This document shows positions 7,815 to 17,183 of a stretch of 22,513 nucleotides of DNA, in pieces. A program made the translations under genes and the position numbers. The notes under the pieces were generated by a model. That model saw nothing but the letters and a program-made list of their open reading frames with translations, did not search any database and was not told the origin of the DNA. Where the stretch lies: positions 1-22,513 of the forward strand of contig JADGJG010000365.1 of NCBI GenBank assembly GCA_027596195.1, in the 5' to 3' direction. Position 1 is the first letter of the stretch. Every line of letters begins with the position of its first letter. This stretch comes from Podochytrium sp. JEL0797. Taxonomy: Eukaryota; Chytridiomycota; Chytridiomycetes; Chytridiales; Chytriomycetaceae.

Positions 7815-7853
7815 TTGGGAAATGAAAAAAAAACGAAGAAAAATATTCTGTTA

Positions 7854-9166
7854 TTATCGATACATTGAAACATGCGAATTGTGGTACAGAAACAGGTCAA
7901 CTTCACACGTGGAAACAATTGGCACCAAACTGCGGTACCCGTTCACCTCTTGTCGAGCCACATTCTTCCGCTTACCACCACCAAACACCGAATCCACCAC
8001 TTCCGCATCGCGTTTCGCTTCATACGCGTTATAACTCGTAAAACACATGGGAATACGAGGTATTTGAGCCGTGATGGCCTGCAACGCGGGAGTCCAGAGT
8101 CGCGGGGTATCATGAAACCCGCAGTTGAACGCAACAAGCAGATTTGGAGAGACTGCTGATCCGCTTGTGCGATGGAGATACTCCTCGTATGCCATATTAG
8201 CATAGGAATAACGCATCCTTCGTCCAGCATCTCGACACCTCCGACAACACACCACCTCTTTGGTCGTTCCTCGCAACTCACCTTCCTCAGGCACATCAGG
8301 CACATCAGGCCCTACAAAGACAACCTCAACCCTCTTCAACCCTTCAAACAAATGCAATACCTCCTCCCACGCGTTCCCGACCCCCATTTCATACTCGGCA
8401 GCCCCAATGACATGCACAACAAACGTCTCAGCCATCACAACATCCATCCTCGAAACCGCAAGCACAACCGTCAAAACCTGCGACATGTATTCCGTACTCG
8501 CCATCACCAAATCAGAATCCCACCCCCGCGTATTCGGATCCTCAAAAACCCCACGCCACGCGAAATACTCGCTCCACCCCGACTTCGGCACCCCTCCCGC
8601 ACGAGTGCCCATCTGACTCGAAACCAGAATCCCTTCCAACTCATTCCCCGTTTCCATCATGTACAACCTCACTCGAGTGCGTAATCGCACGAAATCCTGA
8701 TACTCCTCACACACCGCAGGATGTGATGCTTCAACAGACTCGCGACACTCCTCACGATCACACGCCCACCCGTACAAACACTCGTCACAGTTGGTTAACA
8801 CCACACCAACGCACCGACACGCGGTACAATACGCTTCGAGAAGAATCGGCATTCGGATGGGATACGGGAGGGTAGTGAATTCATTTGAGGTTCGAAAGAG
8901 TGCGTGGTCGTGGATGTGTGGCGACTTTTGGCGGAGGGATTGGAATGCGCTAATGTGCAGAAGTTTCGAAAAAAAAACAAAAACACCGCCACGCACTTCT
9001 TGATGCTCTCGCAGTTCTTTGAATGGGATTCGTGGTCTTCTAGTCGGCAGCTTGAGGAGCAATAGAAGGCGTGGGCGCAGTGGGAACAGGTTGTGCGCGA
9101 TGCGTTGGTCAGTTTGGCGGCGCAGAAGAAACACGCGGCGCCTAGGAAACGTGTCAACTCTCGTCT
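7854..9166 (-). CDS. MYND zinc-finger protein, MSS51-like (5' end unresolved)
   Basis: Two coding exons are clear: 8997-9166 and 7854-8949, joined through a 47-nt GTGCGT...ATTAG intron. Exon 1 has a complete MYND zinc finger: CFFC, CSHC, YCSSSC, then H..H..C. Exon 2 continues with a second Cys group (CTACRC, CDEC, C..ECRES) and a C-terminal domain with LVAFNCGFHD and CFTSYN.YEAKRD. This resembles the MSS51/ZMYND17 C-terminal domain. Yeast Mss51 activates COX1 mRNA translation in mitochondria; the same role here is inference. From 9157 the product is 418 residues, but no ATG lies in this frame after the TAG at 9167-9169. A first exon at 9257-9285 (ATG TTC CTC...) with a GTTAGG donor and an acceptor at 9165 would fix this; otherwise a near-cognate start or a broken 5' end is needed. 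Confidence 0.75.
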
Positions 9167-9263
9167 CTAGTGGGAGACCAGGCAAAGGTTACCAGAAAAG
9201 GACCACGGAAAAGGATCGCCAAAAGTGCAAGTGCCAAGTGCCATTTTGGACCTAACCCAATCA

Positions 9264-9270
9264 ATTTATA
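9264..9270 (-). promoter_or_regulatory. possible TATA box of the MSS51-like gene
   Basis: TATAAAT on the minus strand (context GATATAAATTGATT), about 95-105 bases upstream of the first MYND codons. It would overlap the candidate first exon at 9257-9285, so the two interpretations exclude each other. Confidence 0.3.
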
Positions 9271-9463
9271 TCGAAAGAGGAACATGCTCCAAGCATGAAA
9301 AGCAAATCCAGAGAGATAAAAAACAACAAAATAAATTTCATGTTGATTCCATTCCTCGCGTCTTTCCTTTCATTCCACTTTCATTCCAGACCTTCACAAC
9401 ATCACAAGAAAAGACTATATCTCATCTCGAATCCCAAATCACACATCACACATCAAACAACAC

Positions 9464-9844
9464 ATGGGATTCCTCGCCTCCATCTGCAAACTCGTCGGCG
9501 CCCAAACAATCCTCTGCGAACTCCAACCCTTCACCCTCCCAATGGACACCCCAGCCCCTTCCACAGCCCTGTTCAAAGGCAAGACCCCCTCCTTCCTCCC
9601 CATTCCTTAACCCTACCCCCAAACCACAGGCCTCCCCATCCTCCTCGAATCTTTCACAGACCCAGACCCCAGCGGTCGCGCCATCAACCAAATCGGAGCT
9701 GGTCTCCCGTTCCTCGTGCAAGGCATGTTCGCATACCTCGTCTGCACAGTGATCCCGGGTGTTATTGTTTTACTCGCGTTTATTGCGATTGGGAAGGACG
9801 GGCAGGCAAAGTACGTGGATCGGAGCAAGCCGCAGCGGAAATGA
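9464..9844 (+). CDS. small single-pass membrane protein, copy 1 (with GC-AG intron)
   Basis: Exons 9464-9578 and 9630-9844 encode 109 residues. The 51-nt intron has a GC donor (GGCAAGA) and a CACAG acceptor. This reading is supported by the paralogue at 11422, which continues without an intron exactly across the junction (LFKGL.I.LESFTD in both). The N-terminal block is GFLASICKLVGAQ. The middle has DPSGRAINQI. One strong membrane segment lies near residues 70-95 (YLVCTVIPGVIVLLAFIAIG), followed by a short basic tail (KYVDRSKPQRK). The first half has moderate hydrophobicity but no typical cleaved signal peptide. A TATAT motif near 9415 and an AATAAA at 9878-9883 flank the gene. I do not recognise the family; location in a membrane is the only supported statement. 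Confidence 0.65.
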
Positions 9845-9877
9845 ACGAGGGTTGTGTTTTAATTCCCGCGTATTCTA

Positions 9878-9883
9878 AATAAA
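9878..9883 (+). terminator. poly(A) signal of the small membrane-protein gene
   Basis: AATAAA 34 bases after the stop codon. Confidence 0.55.
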
Positions 9884-10322
9884 ATGTAATTGGCGTATGG
9901 TGTCTAATTTGGTGGTAGTCGTAAGGGTGGGAGGGGTGTTAATGGCGGCCGGGGATCAAGGGTCGATCAAAAAAGCCTCCCAAAATTTCTCTATATTTTC
10001 AGCGCTAGAGAAAAGGAAATACGTAGGTATGCACAACCCAAGTCTCCTCGAGAAAACGCGCCGTGCTGTTATGCGATGGTAGTTAGTTCACCACAGGGCT
10101 CCGGTGCAACAAGAGTTATAGGCAAACAAAAATCCTCTCGAATATCTGCAAGAACGCGCTTCGATATATAATTTGGGATTGGAAAGCCACCTAAATCCCT
10201 CGTCTTTCTTCCCAATGATGGATGGAAAGCGGCCGCAATGCTTAAACACTCGGGCAGACATGTAGGTCTAAAGGGCGTCAAAAGATCCATGCTGCCGCCA
10301 AACCCCCTCATTCCGCCCATGC
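9884..10322. other. intergenic region between small membrane-protein gene and tRNA-His
   Basis: No gene or relic is recognised on either strand. The minus-strand open frame at 10069-10371 runs through the tRNA and is not coding. The right end contains the T6 terminator of tRNA-His (A6 on this strand at 10323-10328). Confidence 0.4.
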
Positions 10323-10328
10323 AAAAAA
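10323..10328 (-). terminator. Pol III terminator of tRNA-His copy 2
   Basis: A T6 run on the minus strand, two bases after the tRNA end. Confidence 0.6.
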
Positions 10329-10330
10329 GA

Positions 10331-10402
10331 TGCTTATCCCAGGAATCGAACCTGGATTTCCACGGCCACAACGTGGTGTACTAACCGCTATACGAGATAA
10401 GC
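10331..10402 (-). tRNA. tRNA-His(GTG), inverted copy
   Basis: The reverse complement folds as the tRNA at 4594-4665, with one base changed in the D loop (T for C). Anticodon GTG, discriminator A, and genomic T at -1. All stems are intact. Confidence 0.95.
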
Positions 10403-10654
10403 AGATGAATTGTGTAATGTAACTGTTTTACTTGAAGCCCCTCTTGGAAATAGACCTTACCCAACCTTACCCCTCTTCCTGACCGCTTGCATTTGTGAAC
10501 AAGCGACAGGGGGCAAACTTCTATGGTACCTGCACGCACGAAATGCGCCGTGTCGAAAAATTGAGAGCCGAATTGAGAGCCAAAAGCAATCAGACAAACC
10601 AAAACCCCAATATCCATTTTTCCGCCACCAATCTCCTCGCAACGAAAAAGGAAT

Positions 10655-10658
10655 AAAA
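10655..10658 (-). terminator. Pol III terminator of tRNA-Val copy 2
   Basis: A T4 run on the minus strand, three bases after the tRNA end. Confidence 0.5.
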
Positions 10659-10661
10659 GAC

Positions 10662-10734
10662 TGGTTTCTACGAGGATCGAACTCGTGACCTCTCCCGTGT
10701 GAAGGGAACGTGATAACCGCTACACTAAGAAACC
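10662..10734 (-). tRNA. tRNA-Val(CAC), inverted copy
   Basis: The reverse complement is identical by eye to the tRNA at 4280-4352 over all 73 bases. Anticodon CAC. All stems are intact. Confidence 0.95.
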
Positions 10735-10750
10735 GATATCAATTTTATTA

Positions 10751-10994
10751 ATTACGAAATCAGGATCATGACAGGCAATATTGTCTTCACATCATCTCTC
10801 TTGACATTACGGCACTTCAACAAGAGGTAACAGCAAGAGTCTTGATGAGCCAGGTGAAGGTGGACAGTTTGGCGAGTGTACTTTGAATGTCCAAAAATCG
10901 ATTACGAAGTCAGGATTATAGCGATATTGGCACTTCGAGGAGAGTTAATAGAAACAGGTATGAGGCAGGCGATTGGGAACGCTTGGTGAATGTA
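10751..10994. repeat. imperfect tandem repeat of the tRNA-Val 5' flank
   Basis: Two diverged direct units share three anchors in the same order: ATTACGAAATCAGGAT (10751) and ATTACGAAGTCAGGAT (10901); GGCACTTCAACAAGAG (10811) and GGCACTTCGAGGAGAG (10929); TTTGGCGAGTGTA (10868) and CTTGGTGAATGTA (10982). The inner unit directly abuts tRNA-Val. The outer one has no tRNA beside it, which suggests that a further tRNA copy has been lost. Confidence 0.6.
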
Positions 10995-11376
10995 TAACTA
11001 TCAAACGAAATGAGACGCGGCGTCAGTTTGCGCGAGTTCGCGGAAATTCGCTAGAAACACAACACTTGCGATTTCGGAGGTGTGGATTGCTGGGGCTCTT
11101 TGCAGCTGCCCTCCACCCTGCATTCGCGAAAGGTTTGCTGTTTCAATGAATTTGGCGAAAAGAAGCGAGCATTATATGTAATCTTTCGTTTTTTATTTTT
11201 GAGGATAGGAGGGGGGTGCGTTTGGGTACCCAAATGAAAGTTGAATGACAATTTATCGGACACGATCCAGACACCTCACCGTGACTCCAAAAAACCCACC
11301 AATGAGCAAAGAGGTAATTCGAGTCACTTTTACACTGATTGTCGCGCATTCTTCATTATGGAATGATGGGAGGGAA
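10995..11376. other. intergenic region upstream of the second small membrane-protein gene
   Basis: I see no gene here. Open frames are short and without motif. No resemblance to the promoter of the paralogue at 9464 was noticed beyond the position of an AT-rich box close to the ATG. Confidence 0.35.
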
Positions 11377-11382
11377 TATAAG
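11377..11382 (+). promoter_or_regulatory. TATA box of the second small membrane-protein gene
   Basis: TATAAG in the context GGAATATAAGAGG, 40-45 bases before the ATG, implying a very short 5' UTR. The paralogue has TATAT at a similar distance. Confidence 0.4.
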
Positions 11383-11421
11383 AGGAGACTGGCTCCAGCC
11401 ATCCCTCCGCAAACAAACAAA

Positions 11422-11754
11422 ATGGGCCTTCTTGGCCTCGTCTGCAAACTCGTCGGAGCCCAAGTCGCCCTCTGCGAAGAACAAGCCTTCACACCTCCAT
11501 CGGGCTTACCACCACCTTCTGCTGCCTTGTTCAAAGGCCTCTCGATTTACCTTGAATCATTCACAGACGAGGATCCCAGCGGTCGCGCCATCAACCAGAT
11601 TTCGTTCGGGATTCCTCTCGTGTGGCACACGTTGAGTTGTTATGTGGCGTGCACGCTGGTACCGTGTTTATTGGGGTTGTATTTTATCGTGAGAGGGGTG
11701 GATGGGGAGTCTCTGTGGCTGACACGAAACGACAACAAAAAGTCGAGCGGTTGA
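11422..11754 (+). CDS. small single-pass membrane protein, copy 2 (intronless)
   Basis: Single exon, 110 residues, ATG at 11422 chosen by alignment with the paralogue at 9464. Both start MG.L...CKLVGAQ..LCE and share ALFKGL, LESFTD.DPSGRAINQI, and a membrane segment before the C-terminus (here YVACTLVPCLLGLYFIVRG). The C-terminal tail differs (NDNKKSSG). It lacks the intron of copy 1. The open frame extends upstream to 11245, but the TATA box at 11377 supports the internal ATG. AGTAAA at about 11777 may be the poly(A) signal. The function is unknown. Confidence 0.65.
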   Translation: MGLLGLVCKLVGAQVALCEEQAFTPPSGLPPPSAALFKGLSIYLESFTDEDPSGRAINQISFGIPLVWHTLSCYVACTLVPCLLGLYFIVRGVDGESLWLTRNDNKKSSG

Positions 11755-11867
11755 TTGTTGACTTGCTATTGTTTCAGTAAAGTGTATAATATCATCTTTA
11801 TTTTTATCGGCCGCGCCATGAATCAGCTTTCGTTCAGAATACACCCATTCCTTGCCAAGAGATGGTT

Positions 11868-14841
11868 TTAAAGCGAACATGTTTTTTTGACGCTGAGAGA
11901 CCTGGATCAATAGATATTCTAAAAACGGGAAAGGCAAACTCACGTGTTGATGAACACATCCTCCAAATTTGGCTGCGAAATTCCCCAAGCTTTCACAACT
12001 TCAGAGTCCAGATTCTCAATATACGAGATAATCTTCTTGACGTCCACCATCATGCTCAACCCACTCACTCGGAACACCAAAGAACCAGCCGAATCATCCT
12101 CCAAATGAATGGAAGGGCTGAGTCCAAGAACATCCCGTGTAAATCGATTCACTCTCTCCCCGTCGCCAGAAACTGCAATCGAAACGCGTCGATACCCATG
12201 CTCTGCTTTCCCAAACGCTTTCTTCAGTTCCCAAGGTGCACCGCGAGCTACGATCCTCCCGGTTAGCATGATTCCAACTTCATCGGCAAGAACGTCCGCT
12301 TCCTCCATGCTGTGAGTGGTCAGAATAACGATTCGGTCCTTTTTCAACGTCTGGATGAACTGCTGCACGTGTTTGCGGTTTTGCGGGTCCAATCCCGTTG
12401 TTGGTTCGTCGAGAAAGAGAATGCGCGTGTTTCCGATTGTGCTCAGAGTCAAAGACAATCGGCGCTTCATTCTATGAATACGGTTTAATCAATTGTAACT
12501 TGTTCAGCGAATATACACACCCTCCACTGAATGTGCCGACGCGATCATCCGCCACATTTTCCAAATTGACTGCCCGCAACACATGCATTCCTTCATTCTT
12601 AACATCCGCATTTTTGATGGCCGCATACAGATATACATGTTCTCGAGCCGTCATTTCGTCGAACAAGACGTCTTTCTGAGGACAAACACCAATCAATTCA
12701 CTCAACCGAACCTTTCCTTTGGACGACCCAGGCAGAGAGATACGAATGCTCCCTGAACTCTGTATGGTCTTGCCGCACAAAATATTCGTTGTGGTGGTTT
12801 TCCCCGCCCCCGACTGGCCAAGGAGGGCAAAAAGTTTCCCAGACTCCAGCTTCAACGAAACATTGTCGACGGCCATTTGCCTTTTACGAGGCCAGGTAGA
12901 GAATGATTTGCACAGATTTTCTATTTCGAGGGTCACGGGTGACTTTTCGGATGCGCTGACACTGATTTCGGTAAGCGAGCTCATGGATTTGAGCACATTG
13001 CTGACGTAAGCCTTCTTCGACTTTTCAATTGAGCAATTCGTTGGAGTAATGTTTTCCGAGAACTCAGTTTCTGCATCCACAATGGAGGGGAACCAGTACT
13101 CCTTCGTGAAAAGAAACCACGGCCGCAGTTTCGCTCCACACTCTGTCGGGAGAACTTTGTCAAAGTACCACGCGCAGCTAAAGTACAAAACAATGTTCAT
13201 GAGCAGAAGCAGCATTGACTCCGAAGGCGGTGGAATATTCGGCACAGAATTGTCTGTGTAAACCGGCCGCAACGAGTCAGGAACGGGTGTGTTCAGCGCT
13301 GAGAGAGGAAACCCCGGTCCTTTGACGTATGTATTCGTGATTGTATTCAGCTTCCCGGTTGTAGAAGTGGAAATGTCAAGAAACAGCTTGCCAAAGTTGA
13401 AGAACGGGACCAAAGAAAAGACTGCATCAAGAGTCAACAACAAATCGAATTACGAACTGAGCTCACATTTCCACAGATAATCGCCCGCTGCAGAGCTCCA
13501 CCAAATGTATCCAAACTGCTCGCTCGAAAACAAAAATGTTTGACACAAGATTCCAATCACCAAAACAAACACCCCCAGAATCCCAGCACCAGCTTTAGTT
13601 TGCACACAGCAAGATAAAAGCAAACTCAGTGCCACCATTGCTTCCCCAAATAGCGCGAAAGTCAATATCAACGCGACAGTGGAACTCCTCGCAAACATAT
13701 CGAATTGGAAAACGAATTGGCCCAAAATTGTAGTTACCATTGAGTTGAGAAGCACCAGAGCACCGAATGAAATCATGTGCGCCAAAAAATAAGTTCCGGT
13801 TTGCATTCCGATTGTTTCGAGAGTTGGTCGAATTTGCGACTCTTTCTCCGATACAAGATGTGAGAGCGACGAGATAAATATTACAATCTAATTTCGAGCA
13901 AACTCAGTATCGCATCTTGCTCTTGCCATGCGAGAAAACTCGATTTACATACCACCGCGCAAAATGAAAAAGCGGGTCCGACACTTTGCACCACCGAATC
14001 AGATATCGGGCCGACATATGCTTGGGGCCATTTGTGAAGAGTTACATTTAAATTTGGCTGTACATCAGATCCCGAATTCAAATAAGAAATGATGGCCTCG
14101 TCGATTCCGCGGATCAGCTGCAAGACACCCTCCCCAAACAGCATGCCTCCAGTGACGGCTCGATTTGATGTTGCATTATACCACACTGTGTATTCAATAT
14201 TTCGAACTTCCAAATCAGATGCTTCAAACGCGATCCCATAAGTCGTCGTGTTTGGGTTTTGCAGAAGGAAGTTGTACAAAAAATCGACAGACGGAACCTT
14301 GACGATTCCCATTGCTCTCAATGGAGAAAAAGACATATCTGTAATATATAGCAGTGGAGAGAATTCAGATTGGTGATCGACGAGTTCCTGACAATTACAG
14401 GGTCATACCGTCGATTCGAGTCTCGAGATCCAGCTGCCCTCCCCTTTCCCGATTCAAATCAATAAACTCTGCGATTATTCCGTCATATACACTATTGTTG
14501 TACCATCCACCCCATTGAGAGAGGAGAGCTGCAGGCAACCTCGAATAATCTGGCTCCGAATACATCACGGTCACGCATCCGCTTCGTGATGGATCCGGAA
14601 CGCATTGCTGAATTCCAGCCAATATTTCAGCTGCTGTTGTATGATTCATTCCGACTGCATCGCGAAGCGCTTGTTGATTGGAGAGATCAACAACTTGCAG
14701 AGCTTTGAGCAAGCCCAGAAATATGACAGGAGCGAAAATCGTCTGGAACAACGCAGAAAAGTAGTGACGCTGCTGTAGGATAAAGTTTTTGCGAACGAGC
14801 AACCCGATCAGTTGAGAGGCGAACAGTGATTTCGTTTTCAT
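11868..14841 (-). CDS. half-size ABCA-type ABC transporter (one TMD plus one NBD)
   Basis: Exons (minus) 14409-14841, 13953-14338, 13467-13887, 12521-13421, 11944-12471 and a short last exon ending at 11868 join in frame. GT-AG introns are 70, 65, 45, 49 and 42-51 nt. The product is about 897-900 residues. The N-terminus enters a first membrane helix (FQTIFAPVIFLGLLKAL), followed by a ~230-residue extracytoplasmic loop with NNS/NAT sites. A cytoplasmic VSEKESQIRPTLETIGM segment and a cluster of helices come next. One nucleotide-binding domain follows: Walker A GQSGAGKTTT (about 612), Q-loop CPQKDVLFDE, signature FSGGMKRR, Walker B ILFLDEPTTGLDP and H-loop LTTHSMEEAD. These features are typical of subfamily A lipid exporters; the substrate is unknown. 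If the last intron (GTGAGT at 11943) is not spliced, translation stops at 11940 (890 residues). The gene diverges from the phosphate symporter across a 459-bp shared promoter region. Confidence 0.85.
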
Positions 14842-15025
14842 TCTTTTTCGGGAATGGCAATCTTTGAAAACCCATTATGCGGCTGCGGCCTCAATTGAGA
14901 ATTCACAATCCATAGATACCCATGAGGGGGATCCTTCGCCCGAGTGATATCATTGCCACAACACATTGCAATCACTCAGCTTTCGTCAATCTCCGTTTTC
15001 CATGAAATTTTCGGAGAAATTATGG

Positions 15026-15266
15026 GGCACGCGACCGAGGGGGCACGCTGAGGGCACGCTTGGTCGGTGCATGGGAGAGCATTGCAGCACGTCAAACACC
15101 CTTCTTATTAGAAAAGCATTCGACTGCTTATCTGAAACTGATAACTTCAGCGTTAGAACGCACGAGGAACTATTGCTATCACTGTTGTAATTAATCACAA
15201 AAATTTTAATTTGGTGTGCAACGGGGCACGCACCCAGCCAAGCCGAACAGATATAAATAGGCACGC
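15026..15266. promoter_or_regulatory. five GGCACGC motifs in the ABCA/phosphate-transporter divergent promoter
   Basis: GGCACGC occurs at 15026, 15042, 15053, 15225 and 15260, all on the plus strand and usually preceded by G. Three copies lie within 34 bases and one directly abuts the TATA box. By eye I found only one other copy in the window (minus strand, 20917-20923, upstream of the second CHR gene). The clustering suggests a transcription-factor site, perhaps for phosphate control. It contains the CACG half of the CACGTG site bound by Pho4/NUC-1 proteins, but it is not that palindrome. Confidence 0.5.
15252..15260 (+). promoter_or_regulatory. TATA box of the phosphate symporter gene
   Basis: TATAAATAG, a near-perfect TATA element, 41-49 bases before the ATG at 15301. 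Confidence 0.7.
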
Positions 15267-15300
15267 TCCCGCTGTTATCCAGAACCATTCCAAAATCACA

Positions 15301-16997
15301 ATGACTCAAACAGCCAAAGCATTCGCCCACCTCGACGAACAGAAGCTCGGCTGGTTCCACATCAAGATGGTGCTCATCGCCGGAGCCGGGTTCTTCTCGG
15401 ACGCCTACGACATCTTTGTCATCTCCCAAGCTCTCCCCATGATCTACCAAGTCTACTTTGGACCCCAGTACATCTCTGGAAACTTCCCTCCCGTGTTCAA
15501 CGTCAACGGCACCCCGGTCGCCAAGACTCCCCAGAACACCAAGGTCGACTTCAACAACCACTACCCAAATGGTGTCCACATGGATGCATGGCTCAAGGCT
15601 TCTACCAACTGGGGTAACTTGGTCGGTCAAATCTCCTTCGGTATCGCTGGAGATTCCCACGGACGCAAGGCCGTTTACGGGCTCGAGCTCATGGTCATCA
15701 TTATTTGCACGATCGGTTCCATCCTCTCCTCCTCCATGGTCCGCGGTATGAACATTCTCCAACTCCTCTCCTTCTGGCGCTTCTTCCTCGGAATCGGTAT
15801 TGGTGGAGATTACCCGATGTCAGCTGTCATCACCTCCGAATACGCCAGCACCCGGTACCGTGGCATGATGATGGCTGCCGTTTTTGCCATGCAAGGAGTC
15901 GGTATTCTGCTTGGTTGTTCCATCTATATTGTCACGCTTGCTGCCATGAAGACCACTGTTCAACAAGACTATGCCATGCTCGACTACGTCTGGCGTATCG
16001 CTGTCGGATGTGGTCTCATTCCCGCCATTCTGGTCATCTACTTCCGTTTCACTATGCCAGAGACCCCTCGTTTCACTGCTGATGGTAAGTTGTGATTCGC
16101 GCGCTGCATATTCTATTCGATCGCGATTCTAACTGGTCTTTTCTTCTCGCAGTTACTGGAGATGCCGAGGCTGCCCACAACGATGTCCAACGCGCCATGG
16201 GTATCCAGATCGAAGAAAAGGCCGACGCTGTCGTTCCCGCACCAGTCGCCCAGAAGGCCGCACAAGGAAGCAAATGGTCCGAGTTCAAGGCCCACTTTAG
16301 CCAGTGGAAGAACATGAAGGTTCTCATTGGAACCGCTTACTGCTGGTTTGCTCTCGACGTTGCTTGGTACGGTCTCTCGCTCAACCAATCCACGGTCCTC
16401 AACTTGATCAACTTCAACGGTCCCACCAAAGTCAACGTGAACGTCACCGACGCCAACGGAGTCACGACAGTCCAACACGTGATGCCCCCCATCGATATTT
16501 GGGAAGCTTTCTACCAAGTTGCTGTCGGAAACATCATCATCGCGTGTGCCGGAACGGTCCCTGGATACTGGTTCACGGTCGGATTGATTGAGAAAATGGG
16601 GCGCAAGCCAATCCAAATCATGGGTTTCGCTGTCATCACCATCTGTCTTGCCATTCTCGCCGCCACTTGGGACACCATCTCCACCAAGCAAGTTCCGTTC
16701 CTGATCGTCTTCACCATCTCGCAGTTCTTCTTCCAGTTTGGACCCAACACCACCACCTTTGTCATTCCCGGAGAAGTTTTCCCCACCAAGTTCAAGGCCA
16801 CATGCCACGGAATGTCTGCCGCCGCTGGTAAAGCCGGAGCCATTTTGGGAATCCAAGCCGTCGGCCCTTACTTTGCCAACAACGCGGCCATGGTTCTCGC
16901 CACTTTCGCATTCATCATGTTCACTGGATTGGTGGCAACCTTCTTACTGCCTGAAACCAAGGGAAAGACTCTTGAGGAGCTTTCCGGCGACAACTAA
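15301..16997 (+). CDS. PHO84: high-affinity phosphate:H+ symporter, PHO84-type (MFS, PHS family)
   Basis: Exons 15301-16084 and 16153-16997 join across a 68-nt GTAAGT...GCAG intron at phase 1, giving 542 residues, close to the usual size. It imports inorganic phosphate with protons across the plasma membrane. The sequence shows IAGAGFFSDAYDIFVISQ in the first helix, GD.HGRK between helices 2 and 3, the family signature GIGGDYPMSAVITSEYA near residue 168, a central hydrophilic loop (about 260-310), DVAWYGLSLNQS, and FQFGPNTTTFVIPGEVFPTKFK followed by ATCHGMSAA near the end. The C-terminus is LLPETKGKTLEEL. A TATA box and five GGCACGC motifs lie upstream. A decayed partial copy of this gene lies at 4014-4195. 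The symbol is given by family similarity. Confidence 0.93.
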
Positions 16998-17183
16998 ATC
17001 CTGGATCTGATAATTTATTTCCCCTTTTAGACATATTAAAAACATATTTGCGATTAATCTAATGATGTTTTGAATTTTAAACGACCTATCGTTCGTTAGT
17101 TCCCGAGGGTAAAAGAGCGACGTAAGAGTATCTTGCGTTCCAATTCCACGCAACACGAAAGACTTTTGCAATACATACGACAC

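Larger units (their letters stand above)
10331..10805 (-). repeat. tRNA-Val/tRNA-His cassette, copy 2 (inverted)
   Basis: Reverse-complement homologue of 4207-4665 with the same gene order, Val then His. The spacer here is 259 bp. The two arms face each other across about 5.7 kb that holds the Exordium-like, EF-Ts, MSS51-like and first small membrane-protein genes. No PHO84 relic is recognisable next to this copy. Confidence 0.8.

Noticed and set aside
7854..9185. A single uninterrupted 443-residue protein on the minus strand
   Set aside because: Its first ~80 residues are a shadow frame (Arg/Leu-rich) over the MYND exon. Using the 47-nt intron keeps the zinc-finger cysteines and the same downstream frame.
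9143..9244. An ATG at 9244 as start of the MSS51-like protein with a 26-nt or 33-nt intron removing the TAG
   Set aside because: A 26-nt intron breaks the frame, and a 33-nt one is well below the other introns in the window (44-92 nt).
14986..15762. A 258-residue minus-strand frame across the symporter promoter and first exon
   Set aside because: It covers the TATA box and the start of a well-supported gene on the other strand and has acidic shadow-type composition.
16113..16856. A 247-residue minus-strand frame inside the phosphate symporter
   Set aside because: It is antisense to a clear MFS coding exon, has a Gly/Asp-rich composition typical of shadow frames, and has no motif.
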